From Ardenticatenaceae bacterium (GTDB lineage: Bacteria; Chloroflexota; Anaerolineae; Promineifilales; Promineifilaceae): 64,000 nucleotides of DNA. Each line of letters starts with the position of its first letter. Within the stretch, counting starts at the first letter, position 1. The stretch is from contig JACKBU010000013.1 in the NCBI GenBank assembly GCA_020634395.1, positions 46,005 to 110,004 of the forward strand. Reading direction: 5' to 3'. Made by a program: the position numbers and the translations under genes. The notes beneath the pieces were generated by a model. The model was not told where the DNA came from. It ran no database searches and saw only the letters and a program-made list of their open reading frames with translations. This document shows positions 56,183 through 64,000 of the stretch, piece after piece.

Positions 56183-56317
56183 ACATAGGAGAAGTCAAAG
56201 CGTATGGCTTCACCTCTAACTTGATCTTTGATTCACGGTCAATCACTTTGAGCTTCGCAAAATTCAACTAAGTGACTGTACCAATTAACCAGGAATTGGT
56301 TTTATAAGGAGAAAAAC

Positions 56318-57712
56318 ATGTTACACAAAAAAGACGACGTAAGGGAGATGCTCGAGGATGCAATTTATGCCTCGTCTGACTTATCCGTCAGCATGCCCAA
56401 ATTTAAAATGCCAGAAAAGGAACACGATCCCCGTCATGCTTTTCGAGTTGTGGTCGATGAGCTGATGCTGGATGGCAATTCGCGGCAAAATCTGGCCACC
56501 TTCTGCCAAACCTGGGCAGAACCAGAAATTCACGAGATCATGGATTTGACCATCGACAAAAACATGATTGACAAAGATGAATATCCGCAAACGGCCGAAT
56601 TGGAAGCCCGCTGTGTGCATATCCTGGCCGACCTGTGGAACTCGCCCGATGCTGCCAACACCCTGGGAACGTCCACGACTGGCTCCAGTGAAGCCGCAAT
56701 GCTGGGTGGCATGGCGCTGTTGTGGAAGTGGCGCGAACGGCAAAAGGCTGCCGGCAAACCGACCGATAAACCCAACATCGTTACGGGTCCTGTGCAGATT
56801 TGCTGGCATAAGTTCACCCGCTATTGGGACATTGAACACCGGGAAATCCCCATGGAAGGGGATCGCCTCATCATGACTGCCGAAGAAGTTCTCAAGCGCT
56901 GTGACGAGAATACAATCGGTGTGGTACCAACGCTCGGTGTCACTTTTACCGGTCAGTATGAGCCTGTCAAGGAGGTTAGTGACGCCCTTGATAAACTGGA
57001 AGAAGATACCGGCTTGAACATTCCCATGCATGTGGATGGCGCCAGCGGAGGCTTTTTGGCTCCTTTCTGCTACCCGGAACTGAAATGGGATTTCCGCCTG
57101 CCGCGCGTTAAATCCATCAACACTTCCGGTCACAAATTTGGGTTAGCCCCGTTGGGTGTAGGCTGGGTCGTCTGGCGTGATATAGAAGATTTGCCCGAAG
57201 ATCTTATCTTCTATGTAAACTATCTGGGTGGAAACATGCCGACCTTCGCCCTTAACTTCTCTCGCCCCGGCGGGCAAATCGTAGCCCAATACTACAACTT
57301 CCTACGCCTGGGCAAAGAAGGCTACCGCAAGATTCAGCAAGCCTGTTATGATACGGCCATGTACCTCGCCGACGAGATTGGCAAACTGGAGCCGTTCGAG
57401 ATTCTCTACGATGGCGATCCCCATCACGGTATCCCGGCGCTGGCCTGGAAGCTAAAGGAAGGTGTCGATCACGGTTTCACCCTCTTTGACCTGGCGGATA
57501 GACTACGGACCCGCGGCTGGCTCGTGCCCGCTTATACAATGCCAGCCAATCGCCAGGATCTGGCCGTCCAGCGCATTCTGGTGCGGCATGGCTTCAGCCG
57601 CGACCTGGCCAGCCTGCTGATGGATGACTACCGCGACGCGGTAAATCATTTTGTCAAGCATCCAGTGACCACACCGCTGTCTGAAGAGGAAGCTGGCAGC
57701 TTTAAGCATTAA
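56318..57712 (+). CDS. gadB: Glutamate decarboxylase (PLP enzyme)
   Basis: Decarboxylates glutamate to GABA, consuming a proton, in the cytoplasm. The 464-aa sequence is full length for bacterial GadB. It has TTGSSEAAMLGGMALLWKWR, the PLP-stacking and substrate region HVDGASGGFLAPF, and the PLP lysine in NTSGHKFGLAPLGVGWVVWR near residue 272. TAAGGAG lies before the ATG, and a small hairpin (ACCAATT/AATTGGT, 56280-56300) precedes it. No glutamate/GABA antiporter gene is in the window, so acid resistance through exchange is not shown. A terminator follows directly. Confidence 0.95.
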   Translation: MLHKKDDVREMLEDAIYASSDLSVSMPKFKMPEKEHDPRHAFRVVVDELMLDGNSRQNLATFCQTWAEPEIHEIMDLTIDKNMIDKDEYPQTAELEARCVHILADLWNSPDAANTLGTSTTGSSEAAMLGGMALLWKWRERQKAAGKPTDKPNIVTGPVQICWHKFTRYWDIEHREIPMEGDRLIMTAEEVLKRCDENTIGVVPTLGVTFTGQYEPVKEVSDALDKLEEDTGLNIPMHVDGASGGFLAPFCYPELKWDFRLPRVKSINTSGHKFGLAPLGVGWVVWRDIEDLPEDLIFYVNYLGGNMPTFALNFSRPGGQIVAQYYNFLRLGKEGYRKIQQACYDTAMYLADEIGKLEPFEILYDGDPHHGIPALAWKLKEGVDHGFTLFDLADRLRTRGWLVPAYTMPANRQDLAVQRILVRHGFSRDLASLLMDDYRDAVNHFVKHPVTTPLSEEEAGSFKH

Positions 57713-57737
57713 AGACCCTGTTTACCGGTAATTGAGT

Positions 57738-57783
57738 AACCAATATCGCCTTGCCTTTTTTTGCAGGACAGGCGATATTGGTT
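57738..57783 (+). terminator. Terminator of gadB
   Basis: Arms AACCAATATCGCC and GGCGATATTGGTT match perfectly over 13 bp around a 20-base loop that itself contains CCT and AGG. It begins 25 bases after the gadB stop. Confidence 0.75.
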
Positions 57784-57830
57784 ATTTCTCCCGGAACCAA
57801 GATTCTCATTTATCGTCAGGATTTGCTGCA

Positions 57831-58463
57831 ATGCTCACGGCAATACAGAATTTGGGGGGTTGGATTACCCTGACAGCGATTGCTGTTTTTGCCATTACCG
57901 GGGTGTTAGCCGGCCTGCGAAAAGGCGCCGACATCTTCAGTCTGTTGGTGTTTGGCATGGTTACAGCCCTTGGTGGCGGCACAATTCGGGACATGATCTT
58001 GAATGTCCCCGTTTTCTGGGTAGATGAACTGGTCTTCGTCTGGGTGGCGGCGGGAGCATCGCTTTTAGCCTTTTTTGTCTACCGCATGTTCTCACAGGTT
58101 TATCAGGTGCTGCTTTACCTGGACGCTATCGGTGTGGCTCTCTTCACGATACAAGCTATCGATAAGGTGTTGAATTTGGGACATCCACCGTTGATCGCTG
58201 TTATTATGGGCGTCATAACGGGTATTGGCGGTGGGTTAATTCGGGACATACTGACGGACCGCCCCACCTTATTGATGAGGAGAGACCTGTATGCCACGCC
58301 AATTTTATTGGGCAGCATCGTCTATATTGCCTTGCTGCATTTTGTGCCAGACTTCGTCTTCTCCTGGCTAGCTGCCATGATTTTTATCTTTGGGCTGCGT
58401 GCTTCAGCAATCTATTGGGATTTAACCATGCCTGGCTGGTTGACAACAAAGTCAGAGAAATAA
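57831..58463 (+). CDS. TRIC-type cation channel family protein (YadS/YicG, UPF0126)
   Basis: A 210-aa membrane protein made of two related halves, each with three helices and the motif GMVTALGGGTIRDMI in the first half and GVITGIGGGLIRDIL in the second. This duplicated GGGxxRD signature is characteristic of bacterial trimeric intracellular cation (TRIC) channels, which pass K+ and Na+. I start at ATG 57831 because the gadB terminator lies inside the longer open frame. It has no strong ribosome site. It is the first of two genes with a 6-bp gap. Confidence 0.88.
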   Translation: MLTAIQNLGGWITLTAIAVFAITGVLAGLRKGADIFSLLVFGMVTALGGGTIRDMILNVPVFWVDELVFVWVAAGASLLAFFVYRMFSQVYQVLLYLDAIGVALFTIQAIDKVLNLGHPPLIAVIMGVITGIGGGLIRDILTDRPTLLMRRDLYATPILLGSIVYIALLHFVPDFVFSWLAAMIFIFGLRASAIYWDLTMPGWLTTKSEK

Positions 58464-58469
58464 AACGTC

Positions 58470-59348
58470 ATGTCAACATTCAACAAACGAGCCTTTGTCA
58501 ATTTTTCGGACGAGTGGGAACATATTGAATCACAGTATGTTGGCCCTTTTGCTACCCGCATTGTCCACCGCCGGCCTGATGGCACGGTGGATGCCCGGAC
58601 TTCCCGTCGACACCGGAAGCATTTTGGATCAGATCCTGGTCCAAAGGCGAAGAAACAAGGACATAAATACCTCATCTGGCGTCCTCGTTCGTTAAACTGG
58701 TGGATTGCGCTGCTGTTTATGATTGGTTCCTGGCATTTTATCAGCGGCAGCGTGTTTGTGCTGGCCGGTTCTTCTTATGCCTATTTAATTGACCTGATTT
58801 ACTTTATTGGTTCTATCTTTTTTACTTCGGCGGGGTACAGCCAATATTATCAGGCGATCAATGCACCGGAAGCTTTGGATGAAAACGGCCGTCCCCTGGC
58901 TGCCAAAAAACGGCGTTATCTGGGCTGGCAGCCACACCGCCTCGATTTCTGGGCAACCTTTCCCCAATTCATCGGCACCCTGGCCTTTAACGTTTCCACT
59001 TTCATGGCTTTTGCCAGCGTCGAATGGTTGGGTTACGATTTGTTGGTATGGGTTCCCGACTATGTGGGTTCGATTCTGTTTCTTGTTTCCGGAATAGCGG
59101 CTGTTTTAGAATTTTGCCATCGTCTCTGGTGCTGGCGCTTAAATGACCTCACCTGGTGGTTTATCATCATCAACTTCATCGGCTGCGTAGCCTTTATGAT
59201 TTCTGCTTTTGCAGCCTTTGTGCGGCCCAACCCCATTTTCAACAACCTGACGACTTGGTCTGTACTCTTCACCCTGATTGGGGCTGTGTGCTTTTTTGTT
59301 GGCGCTTACTTGATGTGGCCGGAAATGGCCCAAGAAGAAGCGGCCTAA
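58470..59348 (+). CDS. Polytopic membrane protein of unknown function
   Basis: A 292-aa protein with an 80-residue basic cytoplasmic N-terminus and six or more membrane helices arranged in similar pairs: WWIALLFMIGSWHFISGSVFV with LIYFIGSIFFTSAGYSQYY; FWATFPQFIGTLAFNVSTFMA with YVGSILFLVSGIAAVLEF; and WFIIINFIGCVAFMISAFAAF with FTLIGAVCFFVGAYLMW. The repeated FIG and GSI/GAV pattern suggests internal triplication. I do not know a function; the paired helices resemble the short YrhK-type domain. It follows the TRIC gene by six bases and is probably co-transcribed. Confidence 0.8.
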   Translation: MSTFNKRAFVNFSDEWEHIESQYVGPFATRIVHRRPDGTVDARTSRRHRKHFGSDPGPKAKKQGHKYLIWRPRSLNWWIALLFMIGSWHFISGSVFVLAGSSYAYLIDLIYFIGSIFFTSAGYSQYYQAINAPEALDENGRPLAAKKRRYLGWQPHRLDFWATFPQFIGTLAFNVSTFMAFASVEWLGYDLLVWVPDYVGSILFLVSGIAAVLEFCHRLWCWRLNDLTWWFIIINFIGCVAFMISAFAAFVRPNPIFNNLTTWSVLFTLIGAVCFFVGAYLMWPEMAQEEAA

Positions 59349-59425
59349 ACGCGCGACCTACAGAGGCATACCGGCAGCTACTGCGCCGCCCCGGACATTA
59401 AATCATGCAACAAAGGAGTTAACAA

Positions 59426-60175
59426 ATGGCGATCACTTTTGATTATTCCGAACTATGTGCCTTGCTGGCAGAAGCAGGTGTCGATGCCCCGGTTGGCATG
59501 GATGCGTCCCAATTTTCGCCACTGAGCAAAGCAGAAAAAGCGGCGGTGTTGCAGGCAGGGCAATCAAAGCTCAGAATGCGGCAAGACGATTCGGGAAAGG
59601 CTCTGGTGCAGGTGCTGGCTGGACCCACGGCCGTTCTCCATGCCACCCGCGTCCAGGCCGGTCAACCGGACGAGCACATGTGGTTCTTCTATACTCCTGA
59701 CCAGACCGTGCAACTGCAGGCGGTAGATGAGGAACAGTACCGGTTAACGGCCGTTGCCCCGCACACGGCCGTTCTGCAACACGTCCAGCAGTTTCTCCCT
59801 CTCCAACCGGCTCCGGCAGACCTGATATATCGCGTCAAGGTGACCGAAGAAGACTTCCTCACTTTGCGCGATCTGGCTACCGAATGGGAAGAAGTGCCTG
59901 CTTTGGAGATTTTGGAAGCCGACGGCCTCGATCTGGTATCGGCCCGCGACTTGTTTGACTCGGCCGTGGCCCCGGAGTGGCGCGGCATCATCGAGTGCCT
60001 GACCTGCCAGGGCCAGACGGTGACCGGCCAATCCACTCTGCGCGTCTTGCAGGGCGCAGAGGTTTCCTGGTTGATACGGCCGTCTGCCGACCACAGACTG
60101 CTCATGGAAACAGCCCAACCCGGACACTACGAAAACGCCCTGTCGAAAATCTGGCAGGCGGCCCTGTCAGAATAA
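59426..60175 (+). CDS. Hypothetical protein
   Basis: A 249-aa soluble, acidic protein with AAAGGAG eight bases before ATG 59426. It has no signal peptide or membrane segment. The C-terminal half (EWRGIIECLTCQGQTVTGQSTLRVLQGAEVSWLIRPSADH then a helix ENALSKIWQAALSE) looks like an alpha-beta sandwich. The overall plan, with a roughly 150-residue first domain and a second beta-rich domain, vaguely recalls EspG-like chaperones, but I cannot support that call. A terminator follows. Confidence 0.75.
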   Translation: MAITFDYSELCALLAEAGVDAPVGMDASQFSPLSKAEKAAVLQAGQSKLRMRQDDSGKALVQVLAGPTAVLHATRVQAGQPDEHMWFFYTPDQTVQLQAVDEEQYRLTAVAPHTAVLQHVQQFLPLQPAPADLIYRVKVTEEDFLTLRDLATEWEEVPALEILEADGLDLVSARDLFDSAVAPEWRGIIECLTCQGQTVTGQSTLRVLQGAEVSWLIRPSADHRLLMETAQPGHYENALSKIWQAALSE

Positions 60176-60220
60176 CGACCCTCCACCTGGAAAATTCTCC
60201 AGGAATGAGTTTTCTAAAAG

Positions 60221-60249
60221 GAGCAGATATTGGTGATCTGCTCTTTTTT
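60221..60249 (+). terminator. Rho-independent terminator
   Basis: GAGCAGAT (60221-60228) pairs with ATCTGCTC (60236-60243) around seven bases, followed by six T. It ends the preceding hypothetical gene. Confidence 0.9.
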
Positions 60250-60307
60250 CTTGTTAACTCCTGCCAGAAAGCAGATCCTGGAGTGGTCAGATCTTGAGCC
60301 TTTCAAG

Positions 60308-60313
60308 TATACT
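60308..60313 (+). promoter_or_regulatory. Possible -10 box for a leaderless regulator mRNA
   Basis: TATACT lies seven bases before the ATG at 60320, and no ribosome-binding sequence is present. The spacing would put the first transcribed base at or next to the A of the ATG. A -35 is weak (TGGTCA near 60284). Confidence 0.3.
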
Positions 60314-60319
60314 GTTTCT

Positions 60320-63070
60320 ATGCCCGGCGATTTGTTACAAACGAAATTGTATGTACCCCGACTACGGCCGTCTCTGGTCCCTCGCCCCCGCCTCATCGAA
60401 CAACTCAACCACGGACTGCAGCATGACTGCAAGCTCACCTTCATCTCTGCTCCGGCGGGCTTTGGCAAAACCACCCTGATTAGCGAATGGATTGCCGCCG
60501 GGAAACGGCCGTTTGCCTGGCTCTCTTTGGACGAAAGGGACAGCGATTTTCCGCGCTTCCTCGCTTACTTCATTGCAGCCCTGCAAACACTCAGGCCCAC
60601 GCTCGGAGCCAGGACGTCGAGATTGCTGGAGTCCACCGAGCCACCGCCTTCCGAATCCGTTCTGACGACCCTGCTGAACGAGATCGCCGCCGTCCCAGAA
60701 GATTTCACCCTCGTCCTCGACGATTATCACGTAGTTGATGCCCATCCTGTCGATGAGGCGCTCGCTTTTCTGCTGGAACACCTGCCGCCGCAAATGCATC
60801 TGGTCATGACCACGCGCGAGGATCCGCCGCTGCCCCTCTCCCGGCTGCGGGCACGCGGCCTGTTGACCGAACTCAGGGCGGCTGATTTGCGCTTTACGGC
60901 CGAGGAAACGGCCGTTTTCCTCAACCAGATCACCGGCCTGAATCTCGCAGCCGAAGAAATAGCAGCACTGGAAAGACGCACCGAAGGTTGGGTTGCCGGC
61001 TTGCAGTTGGCCGCGCTTTCCATGCAAGGCCGGGCAGATATTCACGGGTTTGTTGCCGCCTTTGCCGGAGATGATCGCTATATCGTGGATTATCTCGTCG
61101 ATGAAGTCTTGCTGCGCCAGCCGGAGCACATCCGGCGCTTTTTGCACCACACGTCCATCCTCACCCGGTTAAGCGGGCCTCTATGTGACGCCGTAGTGGG
61201 TGCGCCAGCGACGGATGTATTGGCATTTGACCCTGAGTGGCAAACGGCCGTTACTCTTCAAAGCCAGGAAACCCTGGAATTCCTCGAACGCGCCAACTTG
61301 TTTGTCGTCCCCCTGGATGACAAGCGCAACTGGTATCGCTATCACCACCTGTTTGCCGGTGTGCTGCAGGCCCATCTGCTGAAAGAACAGCCGGAAATAA
61401 TACCGAGCCTGCACCGGCGGGCAAGCCTGTGGTACCAGCAGAACAATTTAACGGCCGATGCCTTCCACCACGCCCTGGCCGCCGAGGATTTTGCCCGTGC
61501 AGCGGCCATCATCGAACTGGCCTGGGCTGCAATGGATAGAAATCGCCAATCGGCCGCCTGGCTTAGATGGGCCAAAAGGCTGCCCGACGAGCTGATCCGC
61601 GTCCGGCCGGTGCTCAGCGTGGGCCTGGCCTGGGCCTTTCTGGATACCGGCGAGCTGGAGACGGCGGAATCGTGGCTGCGGCAGGCCGAAAACACCCTGG
61701 AAACAGAGACTCACTTCAACGTCGCCGACGAAAAGGAGTACCAAATGCTGCCGGGAACAATGGCGGCAGCTCGCACCTATCTCGCCCTGGCGCTTGGCGA
61801 CATGCCCGGAACTGTGAAATATGCCCGGCAAGCCCTCGCCCACTTTCCAGAAGACGAGTACCTGCGGCGTGGAACTCCGGCAGCCCTCCTGGGGCTTGCC
61901 TTCTGGGCCGGCGATGATCTGCCGGAAGCCCAATCCGCTTTTGCCGAAGCCATGAGCAGCTATCAAAAGGCCGGCAACATCCTTTTTGTCATCACCGGCG
62001 CCTATGTCCTGGCTGAAATGGCTCTGGCACAAGGCCACCTCCGCGAAGCCCTAAAAATATATGAAGATGCTTTGCAGCTTGCCCAAGCCCATGGAGACGC
62101 GGCCATGCGCGGCGCCGCCGACCTGTACACGGGGTTAAGCGAGCTGCACCTTGAGCGGAACGATCTGGCAGCAGCCAAAGAATATCTCCGGCACAGCATG
62201 GAGTTCGGAGAGGAAGCGGCGCTGCCGCGCTGGCACTATCGTTGGTGTCTGGCCCAGACCCGTATTCAGGAGGCAGAAGGAAATCTGGACGACGCGCTAG
62301 ATTCTCTCGATGAGGCCGAGCGGCAGTATGTCAGGGGACCCGTCCCTGATATACGTTCTCCCGCGGCGATGAAAGCCCGCATCTGGCTGCGACAGGGGAA
62401 GCTAGACGATGTGTGGCGTTGGGCAGCCGGGGAAGGTCTATCTGCTAACGATGACCTCAACTACCTGAGGGAATTTGACCATATCACTCTGTCCCGACTG
62501 TTGCTCGCTCACCAGCGGCGACACCTATCTGGGCATTATGTAGAAGAGGCCTCATCCCTGCTGGCGGGCCTGCTGCAAGCAGCCGAGGCCGGGCAACGAA
62601 TGGGAAACGTTATTGAAATTTTGCTGCTGCAAGCCCAGGCCTACGAAGTTCAGGGCAGCCTATCGCAAGCTGCTTCATCTCTAGAGCGCGCCTTAGTTCT
62701 GGCCGAACCGGAGGGCTACGTCCGCCTCTTTGTTGCCGAAGGGCAACCGCTGGCGGCACTGTTACAGAGGCTGAAGGCAGAAGGCAGTGGGCCGAAAGCG
62801 TATGTTTCGCGGCTGCTTACCGCCTTCGGCGTGCAAGAAGCTGAACGGTCTACGGCCGTTCACGCCTCGCCGCTGGTGGAGCCGTTGAGCGAACGGGAAT
62901 TAGAGGTTCTCCAGTTGGTAGCCGCAGGGCTGTCTAACCGGGAAATTGCCGGGCGACTTTACCTCGCTTTGCCAACGGTGAAAGGGCATAACCGCAACAT
63001 TTACAGCAAGCTGCAGGTCAACAGACGGACCGAGGCGGTGGCGCGGGCACGTGAACTGGGCCTGTTGTAG
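60320..63070 (+). CDS. MalT-type LuxR family transcriptional regulator (LAL/STAND ATPase)
   Basis: A 916-aa activator of the large ATP-binding LuxR type. It begins MPGDLLQTKLYVPRLRPSLVPRPRLIEQL, the standard MalT-like start. Then come Walker A APAGFGKTTLISEW, Walker B-like FTLVLDDYHVVD and MTTREDPPLPLSRLRARG, followed by a sensor region (RTEGWVAGLQLAALSMQG). A long helical TPR-like region covers residues 420-830. The C-terminus has the LuxR helix-turn-helix PLSERELEVLQLVAAGLSNREIAGRLYLALPTVKGHNRNIYSKL. The earlier open frame start at 60230 lies inside the terminator, so ATG 60320 is preferred. Such proteins sense small ligands through the TPR part; the ligand and targets are unknown. Confidence 0.93.
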   Translation: MPGDLLQTKLYVPRLRPSLVPRPRLIEQLNHGLQHDCKLTFISAPAGFGKTTLISEWIAAGKRPFAWLSLDERDSDFPRFLAYFIAALQTLRPTLGARTSRLLESTEPPPSESVLTTLLNEIAAVPEDFTLVLDDYHVVDAHPVDEALAFLLEHLPPQMHLVMTTREDPPLPLSRLRARGLLTELRAADLRFTAEETAVFLNQITGLNLAAEEIAALERRTEGWVAGLQLAALSMQGRADIHGFVAAFAGDDRYIVDYLVDEVLLRQPEHIRRFLHHTSILTRLSGPLCDAVVGAPATDVLAFDPEWQTAVTLQSQETLEFLERANLFVVPLDDKRNWYRYHHLFAGVLQAHLLKEQPEIIPSLHRRASLWYQQNNLTADAFHHALAAEDFARAAAIIELAWAAMDRNRQSAAWLRWAKRLPDELIRVRPVLSVGLAWAFLDTGELETAESWLRQAENTLETETHFNVADEKEYQMLPGTMAAARTYLALALGDMPGTVKYARQALAHFPEDEYLRRGTPAALLGLAFWAGDDLPEAQSAFAEAMSSYQKAGNILFVITGAYVLAEMALAQGHLREALKIYEDALQLAQAHGDAAMRGAADLYTGLSELHLERNDLAAAKEYLRHSMEFGEEAALPRWHYRWCLAQTRIQEAEGNLDDALDSLDEAERQYVRGPVPDIRSPAAMKARIWLRQGKLDDVWRWAAGEGLSANDDLNYLREFDHITLSRLLLAHQRRHLSGHYVEEASSLLAGLLQAAEAGQRMGNVIEILLLQAQAYEVQGSLSQAASSLERALVLAEPEGYVRLFVAEGQPLAALLQRLKAEGSGPKAYVSRLLTAFGVQEAERSTAVHASPLVEPLSERELEVLQLVAAGLSNREIAGRLYLALPTVKGHNRNIYSKLQVNRRTEAVARARELGLL

Positions 63071-63141
63071 TTGAAACCGGATATCAAGCCGTTATACCTG
63101 CCATTTTTCGCCGCTCAGGCGTGAACAACTGGTGATCATTT

Positions 63142-64000
63142 ATGCCTAGATCTCCTTTGCACCAACAAATAGACACCCTACCCGCATTGGTCCGTGACAT
63201 GGTAGAGCGGCTGGTTACGGAAATTGCTGCTGCGCTGCCTTACTCCCTATGCGAAAAGGTCCGGCGGGTCTTCGTTACCGGCTGCGGCGACAGCCACCAC
63301 GCGGCTCTGAACAGCGAACTGGCCTTCGAGGAACTCGCCGGGCTGCCCTGCGAGCCGATGACGGCCATGCAGTTTGGCCGTTACGCCGCCCGCTTCCTGC
63401 CGGATACGGGACCGCGCAGCAGCCTGGTCCTGGCTGTTTCAGTCAGTGGCCAGGTGAGCCGCACAGCCGAGGCGCTGGCGCTGGGCCGGCAGGCCGGTGG
63501 CGTAGCCGTGGCCGTCACCGGCAATTCGGCCGGGGCACTGGCAAACGAGGCGGAGGTGATCTTGCCTACGGCCGTTCCGCCCCTCCCCGCCGAGCTGCAA
63601 GGCATGATTGTGCCCGGCACGCGCAGCTATGTGGCCTCGCAGTTGACGCTGTATCTAACGGCCGTGCACCTGGGCGAACAGCGCGGCCATCTTACGCACC
63701 GGGCAGCAACCCGGCTGCGGCAGGCGCTGGCACAGATGGCCGAATTAATGGAAGAAACCATCGCCCGCAGCGATCCCCTCGCCCGCCAACTGGCAGCGGC
63801 GTGGCTAGACGGCCGTGAATTTGTCTTCTGTGGCGCGGGACCGAATTTTGGCACGGCGCTGTTCAGCGCGGCCAAGTTGATTGAAGCAGCCGGGGATACG
63901 GCCGTGGCTCAGGATACCGAGGAATGGGCGCACCTGCAGTACTTCGGCAAACAGGCCAATACACCCACGTTTTTCATCAGTGCGGGAGGCCGGGATACCA
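63142..64000 (+). CDS. SIS-domain sugar-phosphate protein (3' end outside the window)
   Basis: At least 286 codons from ATG 63142, open to the window edge. It has two SIS-type sugar isomerase domains. The first contains VFVTGCGDSHHAALNSELAFEELAG and VLAVSVSGQVSRTAEALALGRQAG, the phosphosugar-binding Ser loop. The second starts FVFCGAGPNFGTALFSAAKLIEAAGD and EEWAHLQYFG. There is no glutaminase domain at the N-terminus, so it is not a complete GlmS. It resembles the isomerase half of GlmS, or AgaS or FrlB deglycase-type enzymes. It lies 71 bp downstream of the LuxR regulator, which might control it. Confidence 0.85.
   Translation, partial: MPRSPLHQQIDTLPALVRDMVERLVTEIAAALPYSLCEKVRRVFVTGCGDSHHAALNSELAFEELAGLPCEPMTAMQFGRYAARFLPDTGPRSSLVLAVSVSGQVSRTAEALALGRQAGGVAVAVTGNSAGALANEAEVILPTAVPPLPAELQGMIVPGTRSYVASQLTLYLTAVHLGEQRGHLTHRAATRLRQALAQMAELMEETIARSDPLARQLAAAWLDGREFVFCGAGPNFGTALFSAAKLIEAAGDTAVAQDTEEWAHLQYFGKQANTPTFFISAGGRDT

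Larger units (their letters stand above)
1..64000. repeat. Dispersed ACGGCCGT palindrome (HIP1-like)
   Basis: The octamer ACGGCCGT, often extended to AACGGCCGTT, recurs across the whole window on coding and intergenic DNA. I count about 20 copies by eye in the first 6 kb, where base composition alone would predict well under one. In coding sequence it is read as Thr-Ala-Val, Asn-Gly-Arg or Arg-Pro-Phe depending on frame, which explains the recurring TAV and NGR tripeptides in unrelated proteins. Intergenic examples lie near 38573, 38624, 43797, 47902 and 55309. Overlapping or adjacent double copies occur near 32012 and 22688. It contains the CGGCCG core. Its function is not known to me; by analogy with HIP1 it may relate to methylation, repair or chromosome organisation. 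Confidence 0.9.

Noticed and set aside
57732..57830. Longer N-terminus for the TRIC protein
   Set aside because: It would encode the gadB terminator hairpin, and the added residues are unlike the family.
60230..60319. Longer N-terminus for the LuxR regulator
   Set aside because: It would start inside a clear terminator; MalT-like proteins begin close to the LLQTKLYVP motif.

Overview
The window is GC-rich bacterial DNA dominated by a modular type I polyketide synthase (PKS). The genes around it suggest a filamentous or anaerobic-type Chloroflexota: an ArsA-type ATPase with a C-terminal HSP20-like domain, many small conserved membrane proteins, and GadB, MarC and TRIC genes. That assignment is an inference from gene content and style; there is no rRNA or tRNA to anchor it. 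The most striking global feature is the 8-bp palindrome ACGGCCGT, which occurs roughly every 300 bp in the PKS and also in intergenic DNA. This resembles the HIP1 palindrome of cyanobacteria but has a different sequence.

Region 1 (about 36900 down to 1, minus strand) is a collinear cis-AT PKS assembly line of six single-module proteins in transcription order: M1 KS-AT-DH-ER-KR-ACP, M2 KS-AT-DH-KR-ACP, M3 KS-AT-DH-ER-KR-ACP, M4 KS-AT-MT-ACP, M5 KS-AT-DH-MT-ER-KR-ACP, and M6 KS-AT-DH-MT-KR, which runs off the left edge. The genes abut or overlap, so they look like one operon. The chemistry read from the domains is a mostly reduced chain with C-methyl branches added late by integrated methyltransferases. 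M5 has a KR whose catalytic Tyr is His. No loading module, thioesterase, transporter or regulator is visible in the window.

Region 2 (about 32140 to 37400) is a block full of 1-base indels. It breaks the front of M1 and, independently, the last 50 or so codons of the neighbouring glgC. Two unrelated genes being damaged over one sharply bounded block points to a poor consensus patch in the assembly rather than biological decay.

Region 3 (37.2 to 48.9 kb) is housekeeping DNA: glgC, a two-gene unit with a secreted esterase, a WecA/MraY-family transferase, upp, ruvB with a DUF2905 gene, queA, a coupled SRPBCC/macro-domain/ArsA operon, and tpiA.

Region 4 (48.9 to 64 kb) is more accessory: a predicted intramembrane HExxH protein, a GT2 glycosyltransferase, a BrnTA toxin-antitoxin pair, a 21-bp minisatellite, lipoproteins, a BASS transporter, an ion/acid-stress-like group (K+ channel, MarC, GadB, TRIC channel), a large MalT-type LuxR regulator and a partial SIS-domain protein. 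The stretch from about 53.7 to 58.9 kb almost lacks the ACGGCCGT palindrome and may be more recently acquired.
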